Notes: generated by a model not told the origin, from the sequence alone. DNA of 64,000 bases from Streptomyces griseoloalbus (GCA_014650015.1 BMUD01000007.1:293375-357374); one strand, 5' to 3'; positions 44,412 through 55,841 are shown, counted from the stretch's first letter. A program made the numbers and translations.

Positions 44412-45238
44412 CGGACGCAAGCACCCTTCCCGGCCAGCCACGGGGCGGGGTCCTCTCCGGCCCGGCCACCGCACGTGCCGTCAACGTGCTGGCCCCCAAC
44501 CCCTCGGCGATGACCCTGGACGGCACCAACACCTGGATCCTGTCGGAACCGGACTCCGACCTCGCGGTCGTGGTCGACCCCGGCCCGCTGGACGACGGGC
44601 ACCTGCGGCATGTCGTCGGCACGGCGGAACAGGCCGGAAAGCGTGTGGCGCTCACCCTGCTGACGCACGGTCACCCCGACCACGCCGAGGGCGCCGCCCG
44701 GTTCGCCGAGCTGACCGGCACGAAGGTGCGGGCACTGGACCCGGCGCTGCGGCTCGGGGACGAGGGGCTGGCCGCCGGGGACGTCATCACCGTCGGGGGC
44801 CTGGAGCTGAGGGTCGTACCGACCCCGGGCCACACGGCCGACTCCCTGTGCTTCCACCTTCCGGCCGACCGGGCAGTCGTCACCGGAGACACCATCCTGG
44901 GCCGCGGTACGACGGTCGTGGCCCATCCCGACGGCCGCCTCGGCGACTACCTGGACACGCTGCGCCGGCTCAGGTCCCTCACGGTCGACGACGGCGTCCA
45001 CACGGTCCTGCCCGGCCACGGGCCCGTCCTGGAGGACGCCCAGGGCGCCGTCGAGTACTACCTCGCCCATCGCGCCCACCGCCTCGCCCAGGTCGAGACG
45101 GCCGTCGAGGACGGGCACCGCACCCCGTCCGAGGTCGTCGCCCACGTCTACGCCGACGTCGACCGCTCCCTGTGGCCCGCCGCCGAACTGTCGGTGCGGG
45201 CCCAACTGGAGTACCTGCAGGAGCACGGCCTCATCTAG
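44408..45238 (+). CDS. MBL-fold hydrolase (LACTB2-like)
   Basis: A 276-residue metallo-beta-lactamase-fold enzyme: TLDGTNTWILSEP, then LLTHGHPDHAEGA (HxHxDH), PTPGHTADSLCFHLP, VVTGDTILGRG and VLPGHGPVLEDA, with a C-terminal winged-helix domain (TPSEVVAHVYADVDRSLWPA). That C-terminal domain is typical of LACTB2-like endoribonucleases, so an RNase role is possible. It is in the Rv3677c position. Confidence 0.93.
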   Translation: MTDASTLPGQPRGGVLSGPATARAVNVLAPNPSAMTLDGTNTWILSEPDSDLAVVVDPGPLDDGHLRHVVGTAEQAGKRVALTLLTHGHPDHAEGAARFAELTGTKVRALDPALRLGDEGLAAGDVITVGGLELRVVPTPGHTADSLCFHLPADRAVVTGDTILGRGTTVVAHPDGRLGDYLDTLRRLRSLTVDDGVHTVLPGHGPVLEDAQGAVEYYLAHRAHRLAQVETAVEDGHRTPSEVVAHVYADVDRSLWPAAELSVRAQLEYLQEHGLI

Positions 45239-45240
45239 GA

Positions 45241-45314
45241 CCTGTCGTTCTCCGGGCCCGTCGTTCTCCGGGCCTGTCGTTCTCCGGGCCCGTCGTTCTC
45301 CGGGCCCGTCGTTC
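45241..45314. repeat. 16-bp tandem repeat between convergent genes
   Basis: Four copies of CCYGTCGTTCTCCGGG and a partial fifth lie between the MBL gene and crp stop codons. There is no strong dyad in the unit, so it is not a standard terminator hairpin. Confidence 0.9.
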
Positions 45315-45322
45315 GGCGCGGG

Positions 45323-45997
45323 TCAGCGGGAGCGCTTCGCGAGGCGTTCGACGTCCATGAGGATCACCGCGCGGGCCTCCAGGCGGAGCCAGCCGCGCTG
45401 GGCGAAGTCCGCCAGGGCCTTGTTGACCGTCTCGCGGGACGCGCCGACCAGTTGGGCCAGCTCCTCCTGCGTGAGGTCGTGCACGACGTGGATGCCCTCC
45501 TCGGACTGCACGCCGAAGCGGCGGGAGAGATCCAGCAGGGCGCGGGCGACACGGCCCGGGACGTCCGAGAAGACCAGGTCCGACATCGCGTCGTTGGTCT
45601 TGCGCAGGCGGCGCGCGACCGCCCGCAGCAGCGCCGTGGCGACCTCGGGGCGGGCGCTCAGCCAGGGCTGGAGGTCGCCGTGGCCCAGGCCGAGCAGCTT
45701 GACCTCGGTGAGTGCCGTGGCGGTCGCGGTGCGCGGACCCGGGTCGAAGAGCGACAGCTCACCGATCAGTTCGCCCGGGCCGACCACGGCGAGCATGTTC
45801 TCGCGGCCGTCGGGGGACGTGCGGTGGAGCTTGACCTTGCCCTCGGTGACCACGTAGAGGCGGTCGCCGGGGTCGCCCTCGTGGAACAGGGAGTCGCCCC
45901 GTGCCAGGGTCACCTCACTCATGGAGGCGCGAAGCTCCGCGGCCTGCTCGTCATCGAGCGCCGCGAAAAGCGGGTTCCGCCGCAGAACGTCGTCCAC
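45323..45997 (-). CDS. crp: Crp-family global regulator
   Basis: A 224-residue protein, the length of Streptomyces Crp, from the GTG at 45997 (AAGGAGAG upstream). The cyclic-nucleotide domain (residues 10-125) has [20 protein letters not shown], and the C-terminal winged helix [20 protein letters not shown]. The Arg that contacts cAMP phosphate is present (PGPRTATA). Crp controls germination and antibiotic clusters in Streptomyces. It is convergent with the MBL gene and divergent from nth. Confidence 0.95.
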   Translation of the reverse strand: MDDVLRRNPLFAALDDEQAAELRASMSEVTLARGDSLFHEGDPGDRLYVVTEGKVKLHRTSPDGRENMLAVVGPGELIGELSLFDPGPRTATATALTEVKLLGLGHGDLQPWLSARPEVATALLRAVARRLRKTNDAMSDLVFSDVPGRVARALLDLSRRFGVQSEEGIHVVHDLTQEELAQLVGASRETVNKALADFAQRGWLRLEARAVILMDVERLAKRSR

Positions 45998-46087
45998 GAG
46001 TTCTCTCCTTGTCGACCTGCTCAGGGGATCTTGTTCCCCCACGTACCAGGGGACCGTGGTGCCCATTTTGCCGGACGGTCCAAACAG

Positions 46088-46101
46088 TGTGATCTGTCAC
46101 A
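46088..46101. promoter_or_regulatory. Crp-like palindrome in crp/nth divergent region
   Basis: TGTGATCTGTCACA has 5-bp arms with a 4-bp spacer, whereas canonical Crp sites have six. It lies 91 bases upstream of crp and could mediate autoregulation. Confidence 0.35.
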
Positions 46102-46247
46102 AGGATGCCGTACGGGCCGGTCGGGGTAAGCGGCAGGGGTCCAATTGGACGCCGATCTTCAGGGTCCGGGGCGGATGTCGGTGCAGGGTCGTAGGCTGGC
46201 CGGGTGTCCAAATCGCCGGTGAGAGCACAGGCCGAGGGGGCTGCGCG

Positions 46248-47549
46248 GTGGTAGTGCGGGGTGATTCCGCTGTGGGCGAACAGGGCTCCGACGGCGGTAG
46301 GGAAACGGCGAAAGCGACAAAGAAGGCGTCGGTGGAAAAGAAACCGACGGCCCGCGCGAGCAGGGCCGCCTCCGAGGAGAAGAGCGCACCGGCGAAGAAG
46401 GCCGCCGCCGGGAAGGCGGCGGCGCCCGCGGGCGGAGCCGCGGCGAAGAAGGCGCCGGACAAGAAGGCGCCGGAGAAGCCGGATAAAAAGCCGCCGGGGA
46501 AGGCGCCGGGGAACAAGGCGCCGGCCAAGAAGGCGACCGCGCGGAAGACGGCTGTGAAGAAGACGATCGCGCGGAAGACGACAGCGAAGACGACAGCGAA
46601 GGCGACCGCGAAGGCGACCGCGAAGGCGACAGCGGCCGCGAGTGCGCCCGCTGTGGACAGGGCTGCCGCCCTCGTCAAGAAGGCCCCGCCCGCCAAGAAG
46701 CCGCTCGTCGCCCCCAAGAAGGCCACCGCGGCCGTGAAGGCCGCCGCGGTGAAGACCGTCGTGAATCCGGCCCAGGACGAGTCGCGTACCGCGCTGGTCC
46801 GGCGGGCCCGCCGGATCAATCGCGAGCTCGCCGAGGTGTTCCCGTACGCCCACCCGGAGCTGGACTTCGACAACCCCTTCCAACTCGTCGTCGCCACCGT
46901 GCTGTCGGCCCAGACCACCGACCTGCGCGTCAACCAGACGACCCCCGCCCTCTTCGCGAAGTACCCGACCCCCGAGGACCTGGCCGCCGCCAACCCCGAG
47001 GAGGTCGAGGAGATCCTGCGCCCGTGCGGGTTCTTCCGGGCCAAGACGCGCTCGGTGATGGGGTTGTCCAGGGTGCTGGTGCAGGAATTCGGCGGCGAGG
47101 TGCCGGGCCGGCTCGAGGATCTCGTGAAACTGCCCGGCGTGGGCCGCAAGACCGCCTTCGTCGTGCTCGGCAACGCCTTCGGCCGCCCCGGCATCACCGT
47201 CGACACGCACTTCCAGCGCCTCGTGCGCCGCTGGCGCTGGACTGGGGAGACCGACCCCGACAAGATCGAGGCGGCCGTCGGCGCGCTCTTCCCCAAGAGC
47301 GACTGGACCGACCTCTCGCACCACGTCATCTGGCACGGCCGCCGGATCTGCCACGCCCGCAAGCCCGCCTGCGGTGCCTGCCCCATCGCGCCGCTCTGCC
47401 CGGCGTACGGCGAGGGCGAGACCGACCCGGAGAAGGCGAGGAAGCTGCTGAAGTACGAGAAGGGCGGCCTCCCGGGCCAGCGTCTGAAGCCGCCGCAGGC
47501 CTACCTGGACGCCGGGGGCAGGCCCGCCGCGCCGCTGGGGGCCGGATGA
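46248..47549 (+). CDS. nth: Endonuclease III with histone-H1-like N-terminal extension
   Basis: A 433-residue protein, far longer than the ~210-250 of typical Nth. Residues about 20-175 are Lys/Ala/Pro-rich with AKK, KKA and TAK repeats, like the tail of histone H1 or actinobacterial HupB. From about residue 185 a normal endonuclease III follows: the HhH motif [10 protein letters not shown] (catalytic Lys), the catalytic Asp in TVDTHFQR, and a 4Fe-4S loop C-x6-C-x2-C-x5-C ([17 protein letters not shown]). It excises oxidised pyrimidines. The GTG at 46248 is chosen because GAGGGGG lies 7 bases upstream. GTG 46254 is equally possible. Confidence 0.92.
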   Translation: MVVRGDSAVGEQGSDGGRETAKATKKASVEKKPTARASRAASEEKSAPAKKAAAGKAAAPAGGAAAKKAPDKKAPEKPDKKPPGKAPGNKAPAKKATARKTAVKKTIARKTTAKTTAKATAKATAKATAAASAPAVDRAAALVKKAPPAKKPLVAPKKATAAVKAAAVKTVVNPAQDESRTALVRRARRINRELAEVFPYAHPELDFDNPFQLVVATVLSAQTTDLRVNQTTPALFAKYPTPEDLAAANPEEVEEILRPCGFFRAKTRSVMGLSRVLVQEFGGEVPGRLEDLVKLPGVGRKTAFVVLGNAFGRPGITVDTHFQRLVRRWRWTGETDPDKIEAAVGALFPKSDWTDLSHHVIWHGRRICHARKPACGACPIAPLCPAYGEGETDPEKARKLLKYEKGGLPGQRLKPPQAYLDAGGRPAAPLGAG

Positions 47550-47637
47550 CGGAGCGGCGTACGCGGCGGCGCGCGGAACGATCGCGGGGCAGCCGGGCGT
47601 TGGATTCGGGGAACGTAGCCGGACGGCGGGGGTGGCG

Positions 47638-48333
47638 ATGACGCGGACGAGCGATACCCAGGGCGGCCCGGTGACGCTCAGCAGCAAGGGACTGCCCGAC
47701 TGGCTGGACCCGGTGGTGCGCGCGGCGGAGACGGTCGCGCCGAAACAGCTGAGCCGCTTCCTGCCCCCGGAGAACGGCACGGGGCGCCAGTCCGCCGTCC
47801 TCATCCTCTTCGGCGAGGGCGAGCGCGGCCCGGAGCTGCTGCTCATGGAGCGGGCGAGCTCGCTGCGGTCGCACGCCGGGCAGCCGTCCTTTCCCGGCGG
47901 CTCCCTCGACCTGGAGGACGGTGACCCACAGGGCGACGGGCCGCTGCGGGCCGCTCTCCGCGAGGCCGAGGAGGAGACCGGGCTCGACCCGTCCGGCGTC
48001 CAGCTCTTCGGCGTCCTGCCGAAGCTCTACATCCCGGTCAGCGGCTTCGTCGTCACACCCGTGCTGGGCTGGTGGCGCGTCCCCAGTCCGGTCGGTGTCG
48101 TCGACCCGAACGAGACGGCGCGGGTGTTCACCGTCCCCGTGGCGGATCTCACCCACCCCGACAACCGGGCGACCGCGGTCCACCCCAGCGGTCACGAAGG
48201 ACCGGCATTCCTGGTCCAGTCGGCTTTGGTGTGGGGCTTCACGGCCGGGGTGATCGACCGGTTGCTGCACTTCGCGGGGTGGGAGCGCCCCTGGGATCGG
48301 GACAAGCGGGTCCCGCTGGACTGGCGGTCATGA
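47638..48333 (+). CDS. NUDIX CoA pyrophosphatase-like protein
   Basis: A 231-residue protein. The CoA-diphosphatase pattern LRSHAGQPSFPGGSLD is followed by a normal Nudix box (AALREAEEETGLDP). It is likely to hydrolyse CoA or its derivatives. The GTG at 47632 is an alternative start. The gene lies between nth and the MarP protease, as Rv3672c does in M. tuberculosis. Confidence 0.92.
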   Translation: MTRTSDTQGGPVTLSSKGLPDWLDPVVRAAETVAPKQLSRFLPPENGTGRQSAVLILFGEGERGPELLLMERASSLRSHAGQPSFPGGSLDLEDGDPQGDGPLRAALREAEEETGLDPSGVQLFGVLPKLYIPVSGFVVTPVLGWWRVPSPVGVVDPNETARVFTVPVADLTHPDNRATAVHPSGHEGPAFLVQSALVWGFTAGVIDRLLHFAGWERPWDRDKRVPLDWRS

Positions 48334-48378
48334 CAGGGTGGGCGCCGTGCTGGGTAGGACGAGGCGAGGCGTGAAGCG

Positions 48379-49578
48379 GTGAACGTGCTGGACATCCTGT
48401 TGCTGGTCGCCGCCGTGTGGTTCGCGATCGTCGGCTACCGCCAGGGCTTCGTCGTCGGCATCCTGTCGGTGATCGGCTTCCTGGGCGGCGGTCTCGCCGC
48501 CGTCTACGCGCTGCCCGTCATCTGGGACGCGCTGACCGACGACTCCGAGGTCAGCACGACGGCCGCCGTCGTCGCGGTCGTCGTCGTCATAGTCTGCGCC
48601 TCCATCGGCCAGGCGCTGACCACCCACCTCGGCAACAAACTGCGCCGCTACATCACCTGGTCCCCGGCCCGCGCGCTGGACGCCACGGGTGGAGCCCTGG
48701 TCAACGTCGTCGCGATGCTCCTGGTCGCGTGGCTGATCGGCTCGGCGCTCGCCGGTACGACGCTGCCGACGCTCGGCAAGGAGGTCCGCAGCTCCAAGGT
48801 GCTGCTCGGGGTGTCCCGGGCCCTGCCCGGCCAGGCCGACACCTGGTTCGCCGACTTCTCCTCCGTCCTCGCGCAGAACGGATTCCCCCAGGTCTTCAGC
48901 CCGTTCGCCAACGAGCCGATCACCGACGTCCAGCCCCCCGACCCGGCCCTGGCGGGCAGCCCCGTCGCCCTCCGCGCGCAGCGCTCCATCGTCAAGGTCA
49001 CGGGCACCGCGCCGAGCTGCGGAAAGGTTTTGGAGGGCACCGGTTTCGTCTTCGCCGACCGCCGCGTCATGACCAACGCCCATGTCGTGGGCGGCGTCGA
49101 CGAGCCGACCGTGCAGATAGGCGGCGAGGGGAAGAAGTACGACGCGACGGTCGTCCTCTACGACTGGGAGCGCGACATCGCCGTCCTCGACGTACCCGAT
49201 CTGAAAGCGCCCGCGCTGCGGTTCACGACCGAGGACGCGAGCAGCGGTGACAGCGCGATCGTCGCCGGCTTCCCGGAGAACGGGGCGTACGACGTGCGCG
49301 CCGCGCGCCTGCGCGGACGCATCACGGCCAACGGCCCCGACATTTACCACCGCGGCACGGTCCGCCGTGACGTGTACTCCCTGTACGCGACGGTCCGTCA
49401 GGGCAACTCCGGCGGCCCGCTGCTCACCCCCGAGGGCACGGTCTACGGCGTGGTCTTCGCGAAGTCGCTCGACGACGCCGAGACGGGGTACGCGCTCACC
49501 GCGGACGAGATCCAGGAGGACATCGCCAAGGGCCGCAGCGCGAACCAGCAGGTGGACAGCGACAGCTGCGCGCTCTAG
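48379..49578 (+). CDS. MarP-like membrane serine protease
   Basis: A 399-residue protein. Four N-terminal membrane helices (CvpA-like, about 5-25, 28-48, 60-80, 105-125) are followed by a chymotrypsin-fold periplasmic protease with catalytic His235 (NAHVV), Asp266 (ERDIAVLD) and Ser344 (QGNSGGPL). The M. tuberculosis homologue MarP (Rv3671c) protects against acid by activating a peptidoglycan hydrolase. A Cys pair (SCGKV and the C-terminal DSCAL) may form the redox-sensitive disulfide seen in MarP. The GTG start follows the previous gene by 45 bp. Confidence 0.93.
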   Translation: MNVLDILLLVAAVWFAIVGYRQGFVVGILSVIGFLGGGLAAVYALPVIWDALTDDSEVSTTAAVVAVVVVIVCASIGQALTTHLGNKLRRYITWSPARALDATGGALVNVVAMLLVAWLIGSALAGTTLPTLGKEVRSSKVLLGVSRALPGQADTWFADFSSVLAQNGFPQVFSPFANEPITDVQPPDPALAGSPVALRAQRSIVKVTGTAPSCGKVLEGTGFVFADRRVMTNAHVVGGVDEPTVQIGGEGKKYDATVVLYDWERDIAVLDVPDLKAPALRFTTEDASSGDSAIVAGFPENGAYDVRAARLRGRITANGPDIYHRGTVRRDVYSLYATVRQGNSGGPLLTPEGTVYGVVFAKSLDDAETGYALTADEIQEDIAKGRSANQQVDSDSCAL

Positions 49579-49751
49579 GGCCTGTCTGACCATTCGCGTC
49601 GTCGCCCGCAGGGCGGCCTCGCGGCGTCAGGTGCGTGCTCTCGGCGTGCCGGGCGTAGAGCCTCGTACTGGATGTACTCGGCTCTGCGCCCGGTGCGGCG
49701 AGAGTGCGTGCATGGCGTCGCGAGGCAGGCGGGAATCGTCAGACAGGCCCT
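49577..49751. repeat. Palindromic intergenic element, long copy
   Basis: Arms AGGGCCTGTCTGAC (49577-49590) and its exact complement (49738-49751) flank about 147 bp. The left arm begins inside the stop codon of the MarP gene. Inside is a second hairpin with 25-base arms at about 49638-49662 and 49680-49704 (21 of 25 paired). The outer segments are nearly identical to the short copy at 16907-16977, which appears to lack the inner hairpin. Confidence 0.85.
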
Positions 49752-49795
49752 AGACGAGACACGGGCCGTCTGCCCGCGAAAGGGTGCAGTCTCCC

Positions 49796-49935
49796 CGTAC
49801 GGGCGGGCTGTCCAACCCCTGCGGGCGTGCCGCCTGCCCGTACGAGCGTGCTGTCTGCCCCCCTGCGGGCGTCCTGTCCGCCCCCTGCGGGCGTGCCGTG
49901 TGCCCGTACGAGCGTGCCGTCCAGCCGTACGAGGA
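49796..49935. repeat. Degenerate GC-rich tandem repeats
   Basis: Phrases CCCTGCGGGCGTSCYG and GCCCGTACGAGCGTGCYG alternate several times. They give misleading open frames in all directions. No function is assigned. Confidence 0.6.
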
Positions 49936-49951
49936 GGAGTGGTACGGACCG

Positions 49952-50134
49952 TCAGCCGCGCGGGTGACGCAGGCGGACGGAGACCCAGCGGGCCCGGCGG
50001 CGGAGGATGCGCGGGATTCCCACCCTGAGGTCCGTACCTGCCATCTGTGGTGCACCGCCTCGCTGGTGGGAACCCATACCGCCCGCCGAGCGGCGATTGC
50101 GGCTTGCGTCACTGTAATCGTGCGTCCAGCCCAT
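49952..50134 (-). CDS. Possible 60-residue basic protein
   Basis: The frame starts MGWTHDYSDASRNRRSAGGM and ends IPRILRRRARWVSVRLRHPRG in a strongly basic C terminus. Third-position GC is only about 75%, lower than neighbours, and the ribosome site is weak. Upstream an inverted CCAATTG pair (about 50187-50213) could be a regulatory element. It may be a small DNA- or membrane-binding protein, or not a gene. Confidence 0.4.
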   Translation of the reverse strand: MGWTHDYSDASRNRRSAGGMGSHQRGGAPQMAGTDLRVGIPRILRRRARWVSVRLRHPRG

Positions 50135-50272
50135 ACCCCGACGTGTGCCCCCGCCCCATGGTCGGTAATCGCCTCACGGGCCCTCAATTGGCCTATGCGC
50201 CAGGCAATTGGCGTTCGTCGGACAAGCGTTCAGGCGCGTGGGCCGGAAGTGGTACCGGGAGCGTTCGATCGG

Positions 50273-51238
50273 TTACCGATCCGGCTCCGGATCCTTCAGC
50301 CAGTTGATCAGTTCTGTCGAGAAAGCGACCGGATCCTCCTCGTGCGGGAAGTGGCCGAGCCCGTCGAACAGCCGCCAGCGGTAGGGCGCTTCGACGTACT
50401 CCCCGGATCCGGCGGCACTGCGCGTGCGCACCACGGGGTCCAGTGAGCCGTGCAGATGCAGCGTCGGCACCCGCACCGGCCGCTTCATCCTGCGGTTGAA
50501 CTGGATGCCGTCCGGGCGGGCCAGGGAACGCACCATCCAGCGGTACGGCTCGATCGAGCAGTGCGCCGTGGACGGGATGCACATGGCCCGCCGGTAGTTC
50601 TCCAGCGCCTTCTCGTCCGGCAGGCGGGGCCCGGACCAGTCCCGGATGAGCTTGCCCACCAGCGCCCCGTCGTCCGCGGTGAGCCGGCGCTCCGGGATCC
50701 AGGGCCGCTGGATTCCCCAGATGTGGGACATGGCGGCGGACTGCCTGGCGTCGGAGAGCATCGCCGACCGCCAGCGCCGCGGATGCGGCATGGACGCGAC
50801 CGCCAGCCGCCGTACGAGCTTGGGGCGCATCGCCGCCGCCGTCCACGCCAGATATCCGCCCAGGTCGTGTCCGACCAGCGCGGCGTCCGGTTCGCCGAGG
50901 GAGCGGATGACCCCGGTGATGTCGAGCGCGAGGTTGGCCGGGTCGTAACCGCGTGGCGTGCGGTCGCTGCCGCCGACACCCCGCAGGTCCATGGCGACGG
51001 CCCGGAACCCGGCGTCGGCGAGCGCCGTCAGCTGGTGCCGCCAGGTCCACCAGAACTGCGGGAAACCGTGCAGCAGGAGCACCAGGGGCCCCTCGCCCAA
51101 CTCCGCGATGTGGAAGCGGGCGCCGTTGGCGGCGACGTCCCGGTGGATCACCGCGGCGTCGCCGGGGATGTCGAGCCGTACGACCGAAGCGGGTTGCGAC
51201 CAGGGGGATTGCCCCAACGGGGTGGCGGGGTCCGTCAT
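50273..51238 (-). CDS. Alpha/beta hydrolase, epoxide-hydrolase-like (EphE position)
   Basis: A 321-residue alpha/beta hydrolase. LLLHGFPQFWWTWRHQ holds the HGxP oxyanion motif, VGHDLGGYLAW carries Asp as nucleophile (as in epoxide hydrolases and dehalogenases), and GLGHFPHEE holds the catalytic His. Two Tyr in the cap region are compatible with epoxide opening. M. tuberculosis has ephE (Rv3670) beside marP, the same arrangement. It overlaps the holin-like gene upstream by four bases. Confidence 0.9.
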   Translation of the reverse strand: MTDPATPLGQSPWSQPASVVRLDIPGDAAVIHRDVAANGARFHIAELGEGPLVLLLHGFPQFWWTWRHQLTALADAGFRAVAMDLRGVGGSDRTPRGYDPANLALDITGVIRSLGEPDAALVGHDLGGYLAWTAAAMRPKLVRRLAVASMPHPRRWRSAMLSDARQSAAMSHIWGIQRPWIPERRLTADDGALVGKLIRDWSGPRLPDEKALENYRRAMCIPSTAHCSIEPYRWMVRSLARPDGIQFNRRMKRPVRVPTLHLHGSLDPVVRTRSAAGSGEYVEAPYRWRLFDGLGHFPHEEDPVAFSTELINWLKDPEPDR

Positions 51239-51723
51239 GAGGACGAGCGTGCCACAGCCTCGATGGCCTGGGGGACCCGGTCCTCCGGCAGCTCGGGACG
51301 CGGATGGGGCTTGGCCTTCTGCAGCACGCCCGCCGTCTCCTTCACCGAGGCGGCGACCTTCTGCGGTCCCCGGCCCTTCTTCGCCTTCTTGGCGAAGACG
51401 ACGCCGATCAGTGCGAGGACCAGCGCGATCAGCACGTTCGCCGCGAAGGAGAGCAGGAAGCAGATCGCGAGGTTCCAGTCGCTCCAGGTGCGGATGCCGT
51501 ACGCCAGGGCGAAGCTCAGCATCGGCAGGGAGAACAGGAGCAGCAGGCCGGCCGCCAGGAACGCGCCGCCGCTGGTCGCGCCCCGCTTGACGTCCTGCTT
51601 GAGCTGCGCCTTCGCCAGCGCGATCTCGTCGTGCACCAGCGCCGACATGTCAGCCGTAGCCGAGGCGAACAGCTGGCCGATGCTGCGTTCGGCGCCGACC
51701 GGGCTGCCGTCGGGTGCGCTCAT
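51235..51723 (-). CDS. Phage-holin-superfamily (DUF1469-type) membrane protein
   Basis: A 162-residue protein: an N-terminal amphipathic region (IGQLFASATADMSALVHDEI, ALAKAQLKQDVKRG), then two membrane helices (about 48-70 and 82-108) and a charged KKAKKGRGP tail. This is the layout of the YqjE/holin-like family in the Rv3669 position. Its role is unknown, and it is not a phage gene here. It overlaps the hydrolase gene by four bases. Confidence 0.85.
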   Translation of the reverse strand: MSAPDGSPVGAERSIGQLFASATADMSALVHDEIALAKAQLKQDVKRGATSGGAFLAAGLLLLFSLPMLSFALAYGIRTWSDWNLAICFLLSFAANVLIALVLALIGVVFAKKAKKGRGPQKVAASVKETAGVLQKAKPHPRPELPEDRVPQAIEAVARSSS

Positions 51724-51874
51724 CGCGGTCTCCCTCTTCTGCGTACGTTCTGCGTACGTTCTTCGTGCCTGCGCGTACGGTTCAGTCTGCCGTCTGACGG
51801 TCCGGGTCCGGCTGCTTGTGTCCGACGGGTCGTGTCCGACTGCCGATCCCCGTCTTTTGTACCGTCCCGTCAGA

Positions 51875-53311
51875 TCATGCCGGACCGTCGTGGTCCTCGC
51901 CTGCCCCGCCCGTCATGTCGGCAAGCGCGTCCCGCTCAGCGGCCTTCTCCCGGGCGAGTCGCCGGTGCTCGGCGGCCTTCCGCTCGTGGATCTCCGCCAT
52001 GCGCAGGTGGTAGGCCGGGTCGTCCTGCTCATAGACGTCCGGGACCCGGTTGTGGTCCTCGTCGCGCTCCTCTTCCTCGGTCAGCCTGCGGTACTTGGCG
52101 TTCCGTATCTTCAGCAGCACCGCCGCGAGGGCGGTGGCGATCAACGAGCCGGTCAGGACGGCGGCCTTGACGCTGTTCGTCATCGACGTGTCGTCCTCGA
52201 AGGCGAGTTCTCCGATGAGCAGCGAGACGGTGAAACCGATTCCGGCGAGGGTCGCCACGGCGAACACGTCCGCCCAGGCCAGCTCGTCGCTGAGCGAGGC
52301 CCGGGTGAAACGGGCCGTCAGCCACGTACCGCCGAAGATGCCGAGCGTCTTGCCGACGACGAGACCGAGCACCACACCGAGCGTCTCGGGCTGGGTGAAC
52401 ACCTCCGCGAGCGCACCGCCGGAGACCGTCACGCCGGCGCTGAACAGAGCGAACAGCGGCACCGCGAGGCCCGCCGAGAGCGGCCGGACGAGATGCTCGA
52501 TGCGCTCGCCGGGGGCGTGGTCCTCGCCGCTGTGGCGGTGGCAGCGCAGCATCAGGCCCATGGCGACACCGGCGATGGTGGCGTGGATGCCGCTGTTGTA
52601 CATCAGCCCCCACACGACGAGCGCGAGCGGGACGTACACGTACCAGCCGCCTACGCCCTTGCGCAGCAGCAGCCAGAAGACGACGAGGCCCGCGACCGCG
52701 CCGCCGAGCGCCGCGAAATTCAGGTCGTCGGTGAAGAAGACGGCGATGATCAGGATCGCGAACAGGTCGTCGACGACGGCGAGGGTGAGCAGGAAGGCGC
52801 GCAGCGCGCTCGGCAGAGAGGTGCCGATGACGGCGAGTACGGCGAGCGCGAAGGCGATGTCGGTGGCGGTGGGCACGGCCCAGCCGGCCAGGGAGCCGCC
52901 GCCCGCGCCACTGGTGAGCGTGTAGACCAGCGCCGGTGCGGCCATGCCGCAGAGGGCGGCGACGACGGGCAGGGCGGCGGCTCTGGGATCGCGCAGGTCA
53001 CCGGCGACGAGTTCGCGCTTGAGCTCGATCCCGGCCACGAAGAAGAAGATGGCGAGCAGTCCGTCGGCGGCCCAGTGCGCCACGGACAGGTTCAGCCCGA
53101 GGGCTTCGGGACCGAAGTGGAAGTGGCTGACACTCTCGTAGCTGTCGTGCAGGCCGGGTACGTTCGCCCAGACCAGCGCGGTGACGGCGGCGACGAGCAG
53201 CAGGACGCCGCCGACGGTCTCGGTGCGCAGCGCGTCCGTGACGTAGGCCCGCTCGGGCAGAGAGAGGCGGCCGAAGGCCTTGCGGGGACTGGGGGTGCGG
53301 GGCGCGGTCAC
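51875..53311 (-). CDS. nhaA: Na+/H+ antiporter NhaA
   Basis: A 478-residue protein with about 12 membrane segments. The ion-binding Asp-Asp pair is in LAVVDDLFAILIIAVFF, with GWAVPTATDIAFALAVL upstream and GIGFTVSLLIGELAF downstream. A hydrophilic C-terminal extension of about 70 residues (charged, EEEER- and HERK-rich) follows the last helix and is longer than in E. coli NhaA. It exports Na+ in exchange for H+ and supports pH and salt homeostasis. Confidence 0.95.
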   Translation of the reverse strand: MTAPRTPSPRKAFGRLSLPERAYVTDALRTETVGGVLLLVAAVTALVWANVPGLHDSYESVSHFHFGPEALGLNLSVAHWAADGLLAIFFFVAGIELKRELVAGDLRDPRAAALPVVAALCGMAAPALVYTLTSGAGGGSLAGWAVPTATDIAFALAVLAVIGTSLPSALRAFLLTLAVVDDLFAILIIAVFFTDDLNFAALGGAVAGLVVFWLLLRKGVGGWYVYVPLALVVWGLMYNSGIHATIAGVAMGLMLRCHRHSGEDHAPGERIEHLVRPLSAGLAVPLFALFSAGVTVSGGALAEVFTQPETLGVVLGLVVGKTLGIFGGTWLTARFTRASLSDELAWADVFAVATLAGIGFTVSLLIGELAFEDDTSMTNSVKAAVLTGSLIATALAAVLLKIRNAKYRRLTEEEERDEDHNRVPDVYEQDDPAYHLRMAEIHERKAAEHRRLAREKAAERDALADMTGGAGEDHDGPA

Positions 53312-53676
53312 GGATGAATCCTCTGGTCGACGAGCAGCACGAATCGCGTGCCGACCAGACTTCCCGGCGCTCCATGAGACAGCAGCTTCGTCCTGAGCTT
53401 ATCCAACATGCTTCGGGGACCGCACCAGCAGCGCCCGGGGCCGACCGTGGCGCCCGCGTCCGGGCCGACCGTGGCACGCGTACCCGTGGCCGACCGTGGC
53501 ACCGCACCGGGGGCCGGCCGTGGCACCGCACCGGGGGCCACGTGGGCATTCGTACACCAGGCCGACGGGGCACCCGCACCCGAGGACGGGGTACCCGCAT
53601 CCGATGCTGACGGGGGCACCCGGCGCATGGGTGCGCGGGTGCCTCCCGTCCTCCGGCGTGAGCAGCCGGTGCCCGC
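53312..53676. other. Gap with imperfect direct repeats upstream of nhaA
   Basis: 365 bp. Around 53440-53545 the phrase GGCCGACCGTGGCACCGCACC repeats imperfectly three to four times (the exact spelling varies). No gene is supported. The left part should hold the nhaA promoter. Confidence 0.5.
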
Positions 53677-55632
<1,956 letters not shown>

Positions 55633-55841
55633 GGCATCTGCCTTTCCCAGGGTGTCCGTTGTGTCCCAGGCCACAGCTCATCAGACCCGGGGGTGCGATG
55701 ACAAGGGCCGACGGGAAATTGGTTTAGACCTGTCGGGTGGTTGGTGGACACGGCCACGGGCCCGTCGGTCACCCCTTCCCACGGGCCCCGGAGCGAGCCG
55801 GTTCAAGGTGTGTAACGCCTCTCACACCCGGACGCCTCGCC

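Noticed and set aside
49784-50446. 220-residue plus-strand frame downstream of marP
   Set aside because: It is built from degenerate GC-rich repeats, then runs antisense through the epoxide-hydrolase-like gene, with no coding signature.
51235-51723. Prophage holin
   Set aside because: The holin-superfamily protein lies in a conserved chromosomal block with no phage genes nearby, so a prophage is not supported.
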